DNA of 46,987 nucleotides, taken from positions 1-46,987 of the forward strand of contig CAIWCG010000279.1 of assembly GCA_903911135.1 (NCBI GenBank), in the 5' to 3' direction. Of the stretch, positions 9,083 through 17,782 are shown in pieces; the stretch's first letter is position 1; each line of letters starts with the position of its first letter. The translations under genes and the position numbers were made by a program. Source of the DNA: an uncultured Bacteroidota bacterium. Lineage in GTDB: Bacteria; Bacteroidota; Bacteroidia; AKYH767-A; JABDAW01. The notes under the pieces are model-generated. The model had not been told where the DNA came from. It did not search any database and saw only the letters and a list, made by a program, of their open reading frames with translations.

Positions 9083-10531
9083 TTAAAATTGGAAATAAAT
9101 GAATTGTTGATTGGAGCCAGCAAAAATTACGATGGCAAGAATGATGAGATAGTAAAATCCCCATCTCAAACTCTTTGATTTATTGTGAAATATCTTGGCT
9201 ATTGCATATTGCTCTTCTCTGCCGAACCATTCGATGATGATGAATATGATGGTAAGGATAACTGTCGGATAACAAAATGTGATTCGTAAGAAATACGGAG
9301 CCTTGAAAAGGCTTGTAGAAAATATTTTGGTTACGATGCTCATGGCATGGTTTAAATTTTCTGCCCTAAAAAATATCCATGCAAAAACCGTTAAACCAAA
9401 TGTAACTATCATTGACAATAATTCTTTGCCTGTAGGAATATATTTCCCCTTTGCAACTATGTCAAGGTGGATTCTATTGGTAGAAAAGATAATGGATGGC
9501 ATTATATATAAAGCATTAAGTAAGCCCCAAATGATGAAAGTCCAATTGGCACCATGCCAAAAACCGCTTACAAGAAAAATAATGAAAGTATTTCTAATTT
9601 TCATCAATATACCACCCTTACTTCCACCTAATGGGATATAAAGATAATCCTTGAACCAAGATGAAAGGGAGATATGCCATCGTCTCCAGAACTCTGCAAT
9701 GTCTCTTGAGAAATAGGGAAAGGCAAAGTTTCTCAATAAGTCTATGCCAAAAAGTCTTGCAGTTCCTAAGGCAATGTCGGAGTAGCCTGAAAAGTCACAA
9801 TATATTTGAATGGTGAAGAACAAAGCTCCAATTACCATTGTACTTCCGGTATAATCAGCAGAGTTATTGAAAATGGTATTGGCATGTTCTGCACAATTGT
9901 CCGCAATAACAATCTTTTTGAACAAACCCCATAATATTTGCCGCAAGCCATCAACTGCCTTCCCATAATCAAACTCTCTTTTCTTGATGATTTGGGGCAA
10001 TAAATGTGTTGCTCTTTCAATTGGTCCTGCTACAAGTAATGGAAAAAAACTTACGAAGACAGAGTAGTTTATGAAATTCTTCTCTGGTGAAATCCTATTC
10101 TTATACAAGTCAAGAACATAGGATAATCCATGAAAAGTATAAAAGGAAATACCAACAGGTAAAATCACATTTAAGGTACCAAGATCTGCTTTGACACCAA
10201 CCATTGACAAAGCATCTGCAAATGAGGATGCAAAGAAATTGTAGTATTTGAATACCCCAAGAAATCCAAGGTTTATTGAAATGCTTAACCATAGCCAAAA
10301 CCGTTTCTTGTTTTGAGTAGTTGCTTCAAATATTTTTATTCCTGTTGAATAATCAAGTACGGTAGAAAAGATTAACAGGAACAAGAATCTCCAATCCCAA
10401 CAGGCATAAAAAAAGTAACTAGAAATAAGAAGTAATATGTTTTGAAAGGTAAAATCCTTTTTTGCAACGAACCAATATAGAAAGAATACTATTGGTAAAA
10501 ATACTGCAAAATCTATTGAGTTGAAAAACAT
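9083..10531 (-). CDS. MBOAT-family membrane O-acyltransferase (AlgI-like)
   Basis: 482 residues with about ten to twelve transmembrane helices. Hallmarks are FFPLLVAGPIERATHLLPQ (about 162-180), CDFSGYSDIALG (about 245-256), FWRRWHISLSSWFKDYLYIPLGG with H286, and the catalytic-type H326 in SGFWHGANWTF. These match the AlgI/DltB branch that moves acyl groups across the inner membrane onto extracellular glycans. It lies 40 bp downstream of the GT2 gene in a sugar biosynthesis operon and abuts the SGNH-like gene, so an acylated surface polysaccharide is the likely product. The acyl group is probably acetyl, by analogy only. Confidence 0.92.
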   Translation of the reverse strand: MFFNSIDFAVFLPIVFFLYWFVAKKDFTFQNILLLISSYFFYACWDWRFLFLLIFSTVLDYSTGIKIFEATTQNKKRFWLWLSISINLGFLGVFKYYNFFASSFADALSMVGVKADLGTLNVILPVGISFYTFHGLSYVLDLYKNRISPEKNFINYSVFVSFFPLLVAGPIERATHLLPQIIKKREFDYGKAVDGLRQILWGLFKKIVIADNCAEHANTIFNNSADYTGSTMVIGALFFTIQIYCDFSGYSDIALGTARLFGIDLLRNFAFPYFSRDIAEFWRRWHISLSSWFKDYLYIPLGGSKGGILMKIRNTFIIFLVSGFWHGANWTFIIWGLLNALYIMPSIIFSTNRIHLDIVAKGKYIPTGKELLSMIVTFGLTVFAWIFFRAENLNHAMSIVTKIFSTSLFKAPYFLRITFCYPTVILTIIFIIIEWFGREEQYAIAKIFHNKSKSLRWGFYYLIILAIVIFAGSNQQFIYFQF

Positions 10532-10571
10532 GTATTATCCTTTGAACCGTTATCGTGAAGGTGTATTCAAG

Positions 10572-11687
10572 TTACGAAGGAGCCCCTTCAAAAGAGAACT
10601 GTCGGATGATGGTTTTCTTTTTACTGTTGATGATCTCCATCTTTTTCTTCTCCTGTTTCACAAAGTTATTTTTCTTTTCAAGTCCTGCCTTTCCCCTTAT
10701 CAGAAATATAAAAACATCGGACAGGATTCTTGCTATCGGTGCCGGCAGCCACAAAACAAAAAGGATTATTTTCAGTAACCGTTGTTCCTTGGCACTGAAT
10801 ACGCCCAAATGCTTTGATATGTGGTCTCGGGTCTTCTTCTTGTTTTCATTGCTGTCTAAATAAACGCCACACTGCAAAACATTAAAGAATTTCTGGGTGG
10901 CATCATCAATGAAATATTGTCTTCCTGCCCCTACCACCTCCTTGCTCACCACATCCCGCAAATTCTCAATGTCTACTACCAGTTCGTAATAGGAAACCTT
11001 CCAGAGGTAATAGGAATTATATAAGGTGATGTTGGCATGTTCCGTACCCCCTATGAGATTGAAATTACCCACCATTATTTTATTTTGTGGGTTTTTATAA
11101 CTGCCTATGATCATCAGTTGTGTTTGCGGCCAAGAGAAACTTACTCCCTTTATCTTGGGGTCACCGAAGTTATCTTTTGTATAGGAGGTAAGGGTAACAA
11201 AAACACCTGCATTTCCCATAAACCAGTAGTAGGTCTTTAGAAATTGTTCTAACGAAAGGTTGGTGATATTTTCTACCTTGCCCTTTTTGGCATCAGTAGT
11301 ATCTACAAGTAGTCCTGTGTCAGGATGCTGCTCTAAATAAGTAATAAGGGATGGAAGGCAATCCGATTTCAATCGGTCGTCATCACCCAGAAGCAAGGTG
11401 TATTTTCCATTGGCAAGCAGCATGGATTGGGTCACATTCGGACCAAGCCCAATGTTGCTGTCATTCTTATGGTAACTCATGTAACTGCACCTTTCCATGA
11501 AACTATGCACCACCGCTTTTGTGGTGTCGTTCGAGTCGTTATCGGAAACATACACATCAATTTTATCTTCTAAATGATGTTTTGCTATTTGTTCCGTTAT
11601 GTTCACCAGCAATTCTTGCAGTAAAATATCCCTGTTCCAGGTAGGAATGGAAATGGAAAGTATCTTTTGTTTATCGATCTGATTCAC
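10572..11687 (-). CDS. family 2 glycosyltransferase
   Basis: 371 residues with a GTG start at 11687, directly following the stop of the epimerase gene. The GT-A fold is shown by SISIPTWNRDILLQELL, VYVSDNDSNDTT and the metal-binding D102-D104 in LLLGDDDRL. The C-terminal part (about 310-345) has one amphipathic or membrane-associated segment followed by a lysine-rich tail. It probably transfers the deoxy sugar made by the operon onto a growing lipid-linked oligosaccharide at the cytoplasmic face. The acceptor is not predictable. Confidence 0.87.
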   Translation of the reverse strand: MNQIDKQKILSISIPTWNRDILLQELLVNITEQIAKHHLEDKIDVYVSDNDSNDTTKAVVHSFMERCSYMSYHKNDSNIGLGPNVTQSMLLANGKYTLLLGDDDRLKSDCLPSLITYLEQHPDTGLLVDTTDAKKGKVENITNLSLEQFLKTYYWFMGNAGVFVTLTSYTKDNFGDPKIKGVSFSWPQTQLMIIGSYKNPQNKIMVGNFNLIGGTEHANITLYNSYYLWKVSYYELVVDIENLRDVVSKEVVGAGRQYFIDDATQKFFNVLQCGVYLDSNENKKKTRDHISKHLGVFSAKEQRLLKIILFVLWLPAPIARILSDVFIFLIRGKAGLEKKNNFVKQEKKKMEIINSKKKTIIRQFSFEGAPS

Positions 11688-12539
11688 TTAGCTTATTATT
11701 GAATTTAACTTGTTTGTATCACCCCAAAATTCCATTGGTTCATAATCGGGGTATGGGTAATGCCCTAAAATCAGTTTCATGTCTTTCCCTTTTGATTGAA
11801 AGTAATCCGTTACAAAATCCTTTACTTTTTGTGGCTTGCCGCTACAGCAATTTATAATGCCAACATTGGAATCCTTTAGAGCGATCTTTATAATGTTGCC
11901 AACCATTTCTTTTAATGGAAGAAAGTCCCTGACTTGTTCTCCCCCCGACATTTTGAATTCTGTATCCTTGTTTCCAACGGCTTTTTCCATTTGAGTAAAT
12001 AAGGATTTATCTGACTGTCCTTTGCCGTACATATAAAACAACCGAATCCATTTAAGATGGAAGGTATTCCCTTTATTCATTGATTCCAGCATTCTCCTTA
12101 AGGTATCTTTGGCAATGGCATAAGGATTCTTTGGGTCAGCAGGCATTGATTCCTTCAGACAACCATTCTGCATTCCATATTCAAAACAGGTGCCTGTTAT
12201 GGTTACATCTTTCATGCCATTAGAAATGATGTTCTTCAGGAAATGATAATTGGAAAACAAGTTTCTTTCAAAATGAAATGGCTCATTGTAATTTGGCAAA
12301 CCTTCCCATGACAAGTGAATCAATTTGTCAGGCGATAGGAAGTAATGAAACAGGTCTGCCGTAGTTGTTTGAGCCTCATTAAGATCGAATGGAATGTATG
12401 TTACACTGTCATACCAATCAAAAGATTTTGCCTTGGCTTCATTTCGTGAGCTGGCAATCACCTCAAAATTATTCTTCAATGATTCATTGATGATTTCATT
12501 GCCTAAGAAACCGGTAGCACCTGTAACAAGTATCTTCAT
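11688..12539 (-). CDS. NAD-dependent epimerase/dehydratase-family nucleotide-sugar reductase or epimerase
   Basis: 283 residues, extended SDR family. The dinucleotide-binding GATGFLG is at 7-13 and the catalytic YAIAK (YxxxK) at about residue 140. It begins on the base after the methyltransferase stop. In CDP-deoxyhexose pathways a short SDR of this kind usually reduces the 4-keto group after epimerisation and methylation, which gives the final sugar. I infer a 4-ketoreductase role from position; a further epimerase role is possible. Confidence 0.8.
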   Translation of the reverse strand: MKILVTGATGFLGNEIINESLKNNFEVIASSRNEAKAKSFDWYDSVTYIPFDLNEAQTTTADLFHYFLSPDKLIHLSWEGLPNYNEPFHFERNLFSNYHFLKNIISNGMKDVTITGTCFEYGMQNGCLKESMPADPKNPYAIAKDTLRRMLESMNKGNTFHLKWIRLFYMYGKGQSDKSLFTQMEKAVGNKDTEFKMSGGEQVRDFLPLKEMVGNIIKIALKDSNVGIINCCSGKPQKVKDFVTDYFQSKGKDMKLILGHYPYPDYEPMEFWGDTNKLNSIIS

Positions 12540-13778
12540 TTATTTGGGATCGATGATTTGCAATTCAGGAATAGCAATGACGAATTTGGCATTCCATTCC
12601 TTTACATAGGATAACTGTTGCATTATTTCCTCCTTGATGTTCCAAGGCAAAATTAAAATGTATTCCGGTTTTTCCCTTTTCAAAACGTCCTCATTAACCA
12701 CAGGAATATGGCATCCCGGCAACAATTTACCTTGCTTGTATGGCGAAATATCAACAACAAAATCCAATAAATCCTTTTTTACTCCGCAATAGTTCAACAA
12801 AGTGTTTCCTTTGGCAGCAGCACCATATGCAGCCACTTTTGTTCCTTTCATTTTGCTATTGACTAAAAAAGTAAGCAAATCATATTTGATCTTATTTGCC
12901 TTTTGTTGAAATTCCTTATAAAAATTGATGCTGGTGATGCCTGCTAACTTTTCCTTCTCCCTAAGTTTGCTTACAGCCTCTGAAACAGGTCTTGATTTTA
13001 CATATTCATCATGTAGGGCATATATCCTTAGAGAACCACCATGAGTAGGAATTTCCTCCACATCAAATATGGTAAGTGAATTTGCAGCAAAAATCCTTTC
13101 AACAGTAGTCATCGAAAGATAAGAAAAATGTTCATGATAGATGGTATCAAACTGGCAGTCTTCTATTAATTTCAATAGATGAGGGAATTCCATTGTAATG
13201 ACACCATCATCCTTTAAGGCAACCTTTAAGCCTTCAACAAAATCGTTGATGTTGGGAACATGTGCCAATACATTATTTCCTATCAGCAAATCTGCCTTAG
13301 GATGTTTGGTAATGAGTTTCTTTGCAAAGGACTCTCCGAAAAATTCAACCATTGTATCAATTCCTTTTGCCATGGCCACATCTGCAGTTCCTCTGGTTGG
13401 TTCAATCCCTAAAACTGGAATTTCCTGTTGTTTAAAATATTGCAAGAGATATCCGTCATTTGAAGCAATCTCTACCACTAAAGAATTCTTATCCAATTTA
13501 AATCTTTCAGTCACCAAGTTAGAATAATTTTCGCAATGCTTTAGCCATGAGGAAGAATAGGAAGAAAAATAAACGTACTCCTTGCTGAATATCTCATCCG
13601 CCTTTTTAAACTCATCGAGCTGCACCAGAAAACAATTGTCGCAGACATAAACCAACAAGGGATAAAAGACTTCCGGTCCATTCAGTTGTTCAGGAGAAAG
13701 AAAATCATTGGAAGGCGGACTGCTATTCAAGTCTATGAAAATATTGGTGAGTTTATGGTTACAAAATCGGCAATTCAT
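12540..13778 (-). CDS. nucleotide-sugar C-methyltransferase, SAM-dependent
   Basis: 412 residues with the three-part structure of TylC3/NovU-like sugar C-methyltransferases. The N-terminal zinc-binding part has C3, C6, C46 and C49. The central Rossmann SAM domain has motif I at about 105-119 (VVEIASNDGYLLQYF). The C-terminal domain contains YGAAAKGNTLLNY and PWNIKEEI. The family methylates carbon 3 (or 5) of 4-keto-6-deoxy sugars. Together with the CDP-glucose pathway enzymes next to it, this predicts a branched 3-C-methyl-6-deoxyhexose. The carbon position is an inference. Confidence 0.87.
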   Translation of the reverse strand: MNCRFCNHKLTNIFIDLNSSPPSNDFLSPEQLNGPEVFYPLLVYVCDNCFLVQLDEFKKADEIFSKEYVYFSSYSSSWLKHCENYSNLVTERFKLDKNSLVVEIASNDGYLLQYFKQQEIPVLGIEPTRGTADVAMAKGIDTMVEFFGESFAKKLITKHPKADLLIGNNVLAHVPNINDFVEGLKVALKDDGVITMEFPHLLKLIEDCQFDTIYHEHFSYLSMTTVERIFAANSLTIFDVEEIPTHGGSLRIYALHDEYVKSRPVSEAVSKLREKEKLAGITSINFYKEFQQKANKIKYDLLTFLVNSKMKGTKVAAYGAAAKGNTLLNYCGVKKDLLDFVVDISPYKQGKLLPGCHIPVVNEDVLKREKPEYILILPWNIKEEIMQQLSYVKEWNAKFVIAIPELQIIDPK

Positions 13779-13784
13779 ACGTTG

Positions 13785-14336
13785 TTAGTTTAGTTTTATT
13801 AAAGAATAATTTTTATCTTTTTCAGAAATAATAACTGCTTCGATGGGCCATTGGATATTGATGGTGGAATCGTCATGTCTTATACCACTTTCGAAGGCAG
13901 GATTATAAAATTCGGTGTGGCAATAAATCAGTTCAGTGTTGTCTTCCAAGGTAATGAATCCATGTGCAAAACCTTCAGGAATAAAAATCATTTTCATATT
14001 ATCCTTAGATAATTCGGCACCGAACCATTTAAGGTAGGTTTCAGAACCCTTTCTAAGATCAATAGCAACATCAAAAACTTTTCCTACTACACATCTTATT
14101 AATTTGGTCTCTTGAACAGGAGGCAACTGAAAATGCATGCCTCTCAACGTTCCTCTTTTATTATTGATAGAATGGTTCATTTGAACAAATTCCTTGGCAA
14201 ATCCAATACTCGCAAATTCGTTCTTGCAATACGTTCTTGCAAATAGTCCGCGGTCATCTTTCAAAATATTTAATTCAATTAAATAAAGACCTTGAAGCTC
14301 TGTGTCGATAAAGTTCATTATTTTATTTAAATTCAA
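13785..14336 (-). CDS. dTDP-4-dehydrorhamnose 3,5-epimerase-like cupin
   Basis: 183 residues, the full length of RmlC-type epimerases. Visible motifs are GLFARTYCKNEF, then MNHSINNKRGTLRGMHFQLPP, which includes the catalytic-type histidine, KLIRCVVGKVFDVAIDLRKGS, and FIPEGFAHGF. Flanked by CDP-glucose enzymes rather than rmlABD, it probably acts on a CDP-4-keto-6-deoxy sugar, inverting C3 and/or C5. The ATG chosen at 14336 is preceded by an in-frame AT-rich stretch; another ATG lies six codons in (MNFIDTEL). Confidence 0.88.
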   Translation of the reverse strand: MNLNKIMNFIDTELQGLYLIELNILKDDRGLFARTYCKNEFASIGFAKEFVQMNHSINNKRGTLRGMHFQLPPVQETKLIRCVVGKVFDVAIDLRKGSETYLKWFGAELSKDNMKMIFIPEGFAHGFITLEDNTELIYCHTEFYNPAFESGIRHDDSTINIQWPIEAVIISEKDKNYSLIKLN

Positions 14337-14362
14337 TAATTGTTTTCACAGTTTGTATTAAC

Positions 14363-15436
14363 TTAGCTTTTAAAATCATTAATGTCGTTAATGCAAAGAC
14401 CAAAAATATCTGCTTTTCTATCCAGTGAATTCTTATACCACATAATGGATTTTTCAATGGCCAAATCCGACTTCCATTTCGGTGTCCAGTTCAATTCTTC
14501 TTTAGCTTTTTTAATGTTCAATTTTAATGTCCCAGCTTCGTGAGGAGCATTTTTCGGATTCGTATTTTTATACTTTCCGTTACTCCAGGATTTGATTGCA
14601 TGTTGAACCAATTCTTCAACAGTCCTTACATCTTTAATTTCAGGTCCGAAGTTATAGGCACTTGCATATTTATTTTGATTATTATTCATGGCAATAGCTA
14701 ATGTCAAATATCCTGAAAGAGGATCCAACACATGCTGCCAAGGACGAATGGCATTGGGATTACGGACTTCAATGATTTCATTATTTGATAGTGCACGAAA
14801 TATATCTGGAAAGATTCTGTCTTTTGCAAAATCGCCTCCTCCAATTACATTTCCAGCTCTTGCTGTAGCGATGGATTTGCCATGTTCTATGATTTTATCT
14901 GGATGAAAAAATGAATGCCGATAGGATTCTGTTGCAATTTCTGCGGCAGCTTTGCTAGAGCTATATGGATCATGCCCTCCCAAAGCATTGTCCTCTGTGA
15001 AGGGTTTACCTGTCTCGTTATTTTTATAAACTTTATCAGTGGTAATGATAACAACGTTGCATTTTTTCTTTAAATCCTTCAATGCATCGAGCAAATTAAT
15101 GGTGCCCATCACATTGATTTCAAATGTTTCGACAGGTGTGATATAGGATTCCCTAACCAACGGTTGCGCTGCCAAATGAAAAATGTAATCAGGTTGAAAG
15201 CTATTTATTTCCTTATTTAATCTCTCTCTGTCCCTAATATCGGCATACACCGATTCAATATTCAATTTCCCTTTTATTTGATTGTTTAAAGAAATCTTGT
15301 CAGGTTTTAGGGCATATCCTTTAATATGTGCACCTATTGTTTGTAGCCAAATGGTCAACCAAGAACCTTTAAAACCGGTATGACCAGTTATGAATACTTT
15401 CTTACCTTTGAACTTCTTTTCAAATTCTATGCTCAT
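14363..15436 (-). CDS. rfbG: CDP-glucose 4,6-dehydratase
   Basis: 357 residues from the ATG at 15436 (MSIEFEKKF). This ATG shares one base with the rfbF stop (TAATG), so translation is coupled; an in-frame start 12 codons upstream lies inside rfbF and is less likely. NAD-binding GHTGFKGSW is near residue 20, the catalytic YSSSKAAAE (YxxxK) is near 160, and the IITTDKVY segment carries the T/D pair. The reaction is CDP-glucose to CDP-4-keto-6-deoxyglucose. Length and motifs match RfbG closely. Confidence 0.93.
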   Translation of the reverse strand: MSIEFEKKFKGKKVFITGHTGFKGSWLTIWLQTIGAHIKGYALKPDKISLNNQIKGKLNIESVYADIRDRERLNKEINSFQPDYIFHLAAQPLVRESYITPVETFEINVMGTINLLDALKDLKKKCNVVIITTDKVYKNNETGKPFTEDNALGGHDPYSSSKAAAEIATESYRHSFFHPDKIIEHGKSIATARAGNVIGGGDFAKDRIFPDIFRALSNNEIIEVRNPNAIRPWQHVLDPLSGYLTLAIAMNNNQNKYASAYNFGPEIKDVRTVEELVQHAIKSWSNGKYKNTNPKNAPHEAGTLKLNIKKAKEELNWTPKWKSDLAIEKSIMWYKNSLDRKADIFGLCINDINDFKS

Positions 15437-16212
15437 TACCAATTTTTCCATTCTGCTTTTCCATCTCTCCACAAGCCATTCAGATATTCGAAATCACGGT
15501 ATGTATCCATACATTGCCAAAACCCTTCATGTTTATAGATGCATAACTCCTTGTCACGAACCAAATCTTCTAAAGGTTGTCTCTCTAAAATGCAACTGTC
15601 ATCAGCAGATAAATACTTAAAAAATCGTTTATCAAAAACAAAAAAACCACCATTAATCATCCCACCAGCATGTACTTGAGGTTTTTCATTAAAACTTTCC
15701 ACTAATTGCCCATTCGTAACTAATTCACCAAACCTCGATGGCGGCAATACGCCAGTAACCGTGCCGATTTTTCCATGAGATCTATGAAATGTAAGCAAAT
15801 CTTCAATATTCACACTACTTACGCCATCACCATAAGTTAGAAAGAATAAATCATCATCAATGTACTGTTCAATTTTTTTGACCCTGGACCCAGTCATTGC
15901 ATTAGCACCCGTTTCGGCAAATGTTATTTCCCAACCTGTTTCTTGATGTTGGTTGTGAATTTTCATTTCACCAGATCCAAGTTTCAATGTAAAATCATTG
16001 TTACGAATCTCGTATTTATAAAAGTAGTCCTTGATAACATCACCTCTATATCCTAAACATACAACGAACTTATTACAACCAAAACTACTGTAATTTTTCA
16101 TAATATGCCATAATATTGGGCGTCCGCCAATTTCAACCATTGGCTTGGGTTTATATTCGGTTTCTTCTTTTAATCTAGTGCCTAACCCTCCACATAAAAT
16201 AACTGCTTTCAT
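15436..16212 (-). CDS. rfbF: glucose-1-phosphate cytidylyltransferase
   Basis: 258 residues. The nucleotidyltransferase signature MKAVILCGGLGTRLKEET begins the protein, followed by KPKPMVEIGGRPILWHIM and, centrally, FFLTYGDGVSSV with the metal-binding aspartate. It makes CDP-glucose from CTP and glucose-1-phosphate, the committed step of the CDP-deoxyhexose pathway. It is the first gene of the eight-gene minus-strand operon and overlaps rfbG by one base. A perfect TACATTTG -7 box lies about 70 bp upstream. Confidence 0.95.
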   Translation of the reverse strand: MKAVILCGGLGTRLKEETEYKPKPMVEIGGRPILWHIMKNYSSFGCNKFVVCLGYRGDVIKDYFYKYEIRNNDFTLKLGSGEMKIHNQHQETGWEITFAETGANAMTGSRVKKIEQYIDDDLFFLTYGDGVSSVNIEDLLTFHRSHGKIGTVTGVLPPSRFGELVTNGQLVESFNEKPQVHAGGMINGGFFVFDKRFFKYLSADDSCILERQPLEDLVRDKELCIYKHEGFWQCMDTYRDFEYLNGLWRDGKAEWKNW

Positions 16213-16279
16213 CTTATTATTTTAAAAATTATTCTCTTTAATCAATTTTATTTCCAATTTTGCCGTTTCAAACAAGCCG

Positions 16280-16287
16280 CAAATGTA
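16280..16287 (-). promoter_or_regulatory. candidate -7 box for the sugar operon
   Basis: On the minus strand this reads TACATTTG, a perfect TAnnTTTG. It is placed 67 bp before the rfbF start, in the 94-bp gap between divergent rfbF and the flippase gene. No good -33 partner was found. Confidence 0.4.
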
Positions 16288-16306
16288 TAGAATTTAAGGA
16301 ATAAAT

Positions 16307-17779
16307 ATGGGCGTAATTCAAAGACAAGGTATCAAAAACGTAATTTCGAACTACTTCGGGCTGTTTCTTGGGTATATTAATATATTAATTATCCAGCCAA
16401 ATTTCCTGTCCAAGGACGAAGTAGGCTTGTTGAAAGTGTTATTCACCTTTTCCGCTCTACTAGCCACTTTTCTTCCTATGGGAATGAATAATATTACACT
16501 AAAGTTCTTTCCTCAATTTCGCAATTCAGATACGCGTCATTATGGCTTTTTTGGTCTAATGCTAATATTTCCTGCGTTAGGTTTTTTGTTTCTAACAACC
16601 GTTTTGTTGTTATTTAAATATTATATTATAAGATATTATATCCAACAATCACCACTTTTTACTCATTATTTTAATTATCTAATTCCTTATATACTTATTC
16701 TAGGCTTCCAAAATGTTTTTTTCGCTTATGCCAATTCATTGTTAAAAACAACAGTACCTACATTTTTAAATGATGTTGTCAGTAGGGTTATATTAATGTG
16801 CCTTACGTTTGGGTATTATTTCAGACTTTTCAATTTGGATACATTTGTTTTTTTGAATATTATGGTTTATGGATTACAATTGATATTGACGGTGGCTTAT
16901 ATAATTTATGAAGATAGGATCAGCTTGAAGATTGATTACAGTTATCTCAAAAGTCAAAATCCAAAGGCTATGATACGTTATGGCTTTATGCTTTCATTTG
17001 CTGGTTTAACATTTATAGGGCTTAAGAGTTTGGATAATATTATGTTGGCCCATTATTTACCGCTTTCTGTTGTTGCTGTATTTGGAGTTTCGGCTATGAT
17101 TCCTTCATTAATAGAAGCTCCTCTTAATGCTCTTGACAGAATTGCCGCCCCAAGTATAGCTCATGCCTTTGCAGCAAATAATCTTGAGGAAATTAAAAGT
17201 ATTTATTATAAATCTACTCGCTATTTATTTTTACTGGGTGGATGGTTGTTTATTGGGATCAATATTAATATTCATTCTCTATTTCAACTAACTGCAAAGG
17301 ATTACGCTTCTGGTTCATTAGTTGTTTTGATAATTAGTATCGGCACTTTAATCAATATATCAACTGGGCTTAATGATTCAATATTAGCCTACTCAAAAAA
17401 ATATAAATATCTCACTTACATGCTTTTCTTCCTTTTTATTTTGGCAGTAATAAACAACATGATTTTTATTCCACGTTGGGGCATTGAAGGTGCAGCATTT
17501 GCAACGTGTCTTTCAAGTTTCATTTTTAATTCCATTAAGTTCACTTATATCTGGAAGAAATTTCAGTTGCAACCATTTGATAGAAAATCTATTTACACTT
17601 TATTATTGATTCTTCTTTGTTTTGGAATTAATTATTTCATTCCAGTTGTTGTAAATCCTATTGTAAATATAATAATACGTTCAACCATTGTTACGATAGT
17701 CTATGGAGTTGGAGTTTATCTTTTCCGAATTGTACCTGAATTTCATCATCTTATTCCTTTCATTAATAAAGTTAAATAA
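16307..17779 (+). CDS. polysaccharide flippase (Wzx/PST family)
   Basis: 490 residues, strongly hydrophobic, with about 12-14 transmembrane helices and the family N-terminus IKNVISNYFGLFLGYINILIIQP-type (first helices at about 10-60). It should flip the lipid-linked repeat unit across the inner membrane. It is divergent from the sugar operon, whose product it probably carries. The ATG has a good upstream AAGGAA. The gene is markedly more AT-rich than its neighbours, which is common for surface-antigen flippases exchanged between strains. The stop is 3 bp from the next gene. Confidence 0.88.
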   Translation: MGVIQRQGIKNVISNYFGLFLGYINILIIQPNFLSKDEVGLLKVLFTFSALLATFLPMGMNNITLKFFPQFRNSDTRHYGFFGLMLIFPALGFLFLTTVLLLFKYYIIRYYIQQSPLFTHYFNYLIPYILILGFQNVFFAYANSLLKTTVPTFLNDVVSRVILMCLTFGYYFRLFNLDTFVFLNIMVYGLQLILTVAYIIYEDRISLKIDYSYLKSQNPKAMIRYGFMLSFAGLTFIGLKSLDNIMLAHYLPLSVVAVFGVSAMIPSLIEAPLNALDRIAAPSIAHAFAANNLEEIKSIYYKSTRYLFLLGGWLFIGININIHSLFQLTAKDYASGSLVVLIISIGTLINISTGLNDSILAYSKKYKYLTYMLFFLFILAVINNMIFIPRWGIEGAAFATCLSSFIFNSIKFTYIWKKFQLQPFDRKSIYTLLLILLCFGINYFIPVVVNPIVNIIIRSTIVTIVYGVGVYLFRIVPEFHHLIPFINKVK

Positions 17780-17782
17780 ATC

